DNA of 17,424 nt from Bdellovibrionales bacterium (GTDB taxonomy: Bacteria > Bdellovibrionota > Bdellovibrionia > Bdellovibrionales > UBA1609): NCBI GenBank assembly GCA_028279085.1, contig JANQSX010000125.1:1-17424 (forward strand). Reading direction: 5' to 3'. A model generated the notes under the pieces. It searched no databases, had not been told where the DNA came from, and saw nothing but the letters and a program-made list of their open reading frames with translations. The translations under genes and the position numbers were made by a program. Shown in pieces: positions 15,984 to 17,424 of this stretch (position 1 is the stretch's first letter; each line of letters begins with the position of its first letter).

Positions 15984-16009
15984 ATAAAAACAATTAAATT
16001 TTGAGTAAA
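15981..16009 (-). promoter_or_regulatory. Probable promoter of the aminotransferase gene
   Basis: On the minus strand, TTTACT (16009-16004), a 17-bp spacer and TATATT (15986-15981) would start transcription near 15974, giving a leader of about 32 nt before the ATG at 15942. This supports the internal start rather than the ATG at 15993. Confidence 0.45.
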
Positions 16010-16011
16010 AA

Positions 16012-17010
16012 ATGCCTTTAACTTTAAAAAATCTGGAAAAACAGCTTTCTAACAATCAAGTTTCGCCTTTGTATTTTGTTATGGGTTCAGAGACTTTTTT
16101 AATCAAGGAAAGTTTGAAGAGAATTCAGTCTCGTGTTTTGACCCCGGAATCTATAGATTTTAATTATCAAGTGTTTTCCGCCTCTGAAATGGAGCCGGAA
16201 AGAGTGCGTGAATCGGTAGAAACACTTCCTGTGTTTTCTACAAAAAGAATGATTGTGTGTGAAGAGGCTCATCGTTTAAAAGAGTCTGACTGGAAAACTC
16301 TTCAGCCTATTTTGAGTAAGCCGGTGGAAAGTTCTGTTTTGGTTTTTGTTTCTGAAACACCGGATAAAAGAAAAAAATTAATTAAAGAGCTTATGTCTTG
16401 TTGTGAAGTGGTGTTAGCTCAGACTCCTAAAGAAGAAGAGTGGTTTATCTGGATTAAATGGATGGGGGAGAGAGAGGGGTTATCTTTTTCCCGTTCGGCT
16501 ATGGAACTACTCAAAGAATATGCTTGTTATGATTTGTTGAACTTGGAAACAGAAGTTAAAAAATTAAAAAGCTTTTTAGAACCTAATACACATATTTCTG
16601 AAGAAGATGTTTTAAATGTGGTTCCTCGCATCCGTCCTGAAAATGTTTTCGCTTTATCTAAAGCGATAGGACAAAAAAATCTCTCCTCTGCACTCTTGTG
16701 TTTGGCGCGGCTTTTAGAGGACAATCAAAATGAAGTAGGTGCTTTGGCTTTAATTAGTCGTCATATTCGTATTTTAGCCAGGATAAAAGAAGGTATAAAA
16801 AAAGGTCATACAGAGCAAACTCTTTGTAATAAAACAGGAGTTTCCCGATTTTTTATTCGCAATTACATACAAGAGGCGGAACTATGGACAGATAAGAAAA
16901 TTCTTTCTGCTATAGAAATATTAAAGGCTACGGATGAAGCTCTTAAGTCCTCTCCTGTATCATCCCATATATGGCTGGAAAACTTTATTATTAAAACTTG
17001 TTCTGTGTAG
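16012..17010 (+). CDS. holA: DNA polymerase III, delta subunit
   Basis: The delta subunit is the wrench of the clamp-loader complex: it binds the beta sliding clamp and opens it during loading onto primed DNA. The 332 residues fit the family. The N-terminus carries the hallmark PLYFVMGSETFLIKESLKRI (19-38) of the degenerate, non-ATP-hydrolysing AAA+ domain, followed by VETLPVFSTKRMIVCEEA (69-86). The middle has the LLNLETEVKKL segment (175-185). The C-terminal collar domain has GALALISRHIRILARIKEG (243-261), FFIRNYIQEAELWTDKKI (280-297) and LKSSPVSSHIWLENFI (311-326). It has its own promoter 22-50 bp upstream. The Shine-Dalgarno is weak (GAG, 16003-16005). It is often near rpsT or lptE in other bacteria; here it is next to an aminotransferase and an unknown exported protein, which is not informative. 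Confidence 0.94.
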   Translation: MPLTLKNLEKQLSNNQVSPLYFVMGSETFLIKESLKRIQSRVLTPESIDFNYQVFSASEMEPERVRESVETLPVFSTKRMIVCEEAHRLKESDWKTLQPILSKPVESSVLVFVSETPDKRKKLIKELMSCCEVVLAQTPKEEEWFIWIKWMGEREGLSFSRSAMELLKEYACYDLLNLETEVKKLKSFLEPNTHISEEDVLNVVPRIRPENVFALSKAIGQKNLSSALLCLARLLEDNQNEVGALALISRHIRILARIKEGIKKGHTEQTLCNKTGVSRFFIRNYIQEAELWTDKKILSAIEILKATDEALKSSPVSSHIWLENFIIKTCSV

Positions 17011-17146
17011 CTGATCTCTTTCCAGTCAAAATCAACCTACCTATGTATCCTGTCAAGTTTTTCACTTTTGTTGTAATTTTTACATCGTTAATTAAGGTCT
17101 TTTAGAAATATTATATAAATCAATAGAAGCCATTTTTTCTTTAATA

Positions 17147-17152
17147 TATAAT
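17147..17152 (+). promoter_or_regulatory. Possible -10 box of the last gene
   Basis: A perfect TATAAT lies 42 bp before the ATG at 17194, but no acceptable -35 is found 16-18 bp upstream, and the region is AT-rich enough to yield such boxes by chance. Confidence 0.3.
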
Positions 17153-17193
17153 CCTTATCCCAATATTATTTCTGTTTGAATCAAGAGGTTTGG

Positions 17194-17424
17194 ATGATTT
17201 TTTTAAGATCTGTTTTTCTTTTTTTATTCCTTCTTTTTGTTTCTTCTCCAACTGTTTCTTTTGCTTGTCCGGAGAGTTTTTCATCTGATTCCGTTTTATC
17301 TGATTCTGCATTTGTGAGCTTTGCAAAAAAACACTTGGGAGAAACCTGGGTTGAAACAATGGGAGTTAAGTGGGAACAGAGAATTATTTATACTACTAGA
17401 AAATGGAGTAGAAAAGATACAGAA
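17194..17424 (+). CDS. Exported protein, 5' part of a gene cut by the window end
   Basis: The frame opens with ATG at 17194 and stays open for 77 codons to the last base. AAGAGG (17183-17188) sits 5 nt before the ATG, a good ribosome site. The first 24 residues are a typical signal peptide: one Arg, a Phe/Leu-rich core and cleavage after SFA. The next residue is Cys, but the -3 residue is Ser and the -2 is Phe, so lipidation is doubtful. The visible mature part contains FAKKHLGETWVETMGVKW and is basic towards the end. I do not recognise the family. A minus-strand frame over the same bases is a shadow of this gene. Confidence 0.7.
   Translation, partial: MIFLRSVFLFLFLLFVSSPTVSFACPESFSSDSVLSDSAFVSFAKKHLGETWVETMGVKWEQRIIYTTRKWSRKDTE

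Noticed and set aside
15943..15993. 17-codon N-terminal extension of the aminotransferase
   Set aside because: The extra residues are not typical of the family, and the likely minus-strand transcription start (about 15974) lies inside it, so the ATG at 15942 is preferred.
17141..17359. Minus-strand 72-codon frame rich in Lys and Gln
   Set aside because: It is the mirror of a signal-peptide-encoding gene with a good ribosome site on the plus strand; its lysine/glutamine runs are the complement of Phe/Leu codons.
1..17424. CRISPR arrays, tRNA or rRNA genes, transposases, integrases
   Set aside because: I looked on both strands and saw no regular repeat-spacer array, no tRNA-like cloverleaf and no recombinase-like protein among the frames.

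Overview
The window is low-GC bacterial DNA encoding an envelope-rich gene set from a Gram-negative organism. Several genes have signal peptides, three encode outer-membrane beta-barrels, one product looks like a lipoprotein, and one is a Bax/GH73-type peptidoglycan hydrolase. A mitochondrial-type aconitase, large secreted helical proteins with EF-hand-like loops and a strong purine-rich Shine-Dalgarno (AAGGGAGG) suggest a Bdellovibrionota/Oligoflexia-like bacterium, perhaps one with a shifted, AT-rich genome. That placement is inference from gene content, not from a marker gene.

Layout. 1-256: 3' end of a gene for a helical repeat protein (35-residue period), open to the window edge. 327-4456 (minus strand): mitochondrial-type aconitase, a small four-helix membrane protein just downstream with a very strong RBS, and a membrane-anchored, cysteine-rich Bax-like glucosaminidase. 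4610-5293 (plus): a small beta-barrel with an acidic tail. 5315-13407: the most interesting part, two divergent two-gene operons sharing a 486-bp AT-rich control region. Each encodes a beta-barrel of about 475 residues, followed with an 11-14 nt overlap by a large exported helical protein (743 and 847 residues). The barrels are paralogues of each other, and so are the helical proteins. The unit has therefore been duplicated and inverted as a whole. 13394-15942 (minus): a class V PLP aminotransferase and a conserved Rossmann-like protein possibly related to the FabMG group of enoyl-ACP reductases, separated by a GC-rich REP-like palindrome. 16012-17010 (plus): holA, DNA polymerase III delta subunit. 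17194-window end: the 5' part of a gene for an exported protein.

How genes work together. The barrel plus EF-hand-like helical protein pair is the best candidate for an undescribed system: translational coupling, co-duplication and matching motifs imply a two-component envelope complex, with the barrel in the outer membrane and the helical protein periplasmic or lipid-anchored (or surface-exposed). Its function cannot be read from the sequence. The aminotransferase and holA are divergent from overlapping promoters, with a 15-bp dyad between the holA -35 and -10 boxes, which would allow joint regulation. Aconitase, holA and the aminotransferase are ordinary metabolic or replication genes; the stretch from about 4.6 to 13.4 kb is the accessory, envelope-specialised part.
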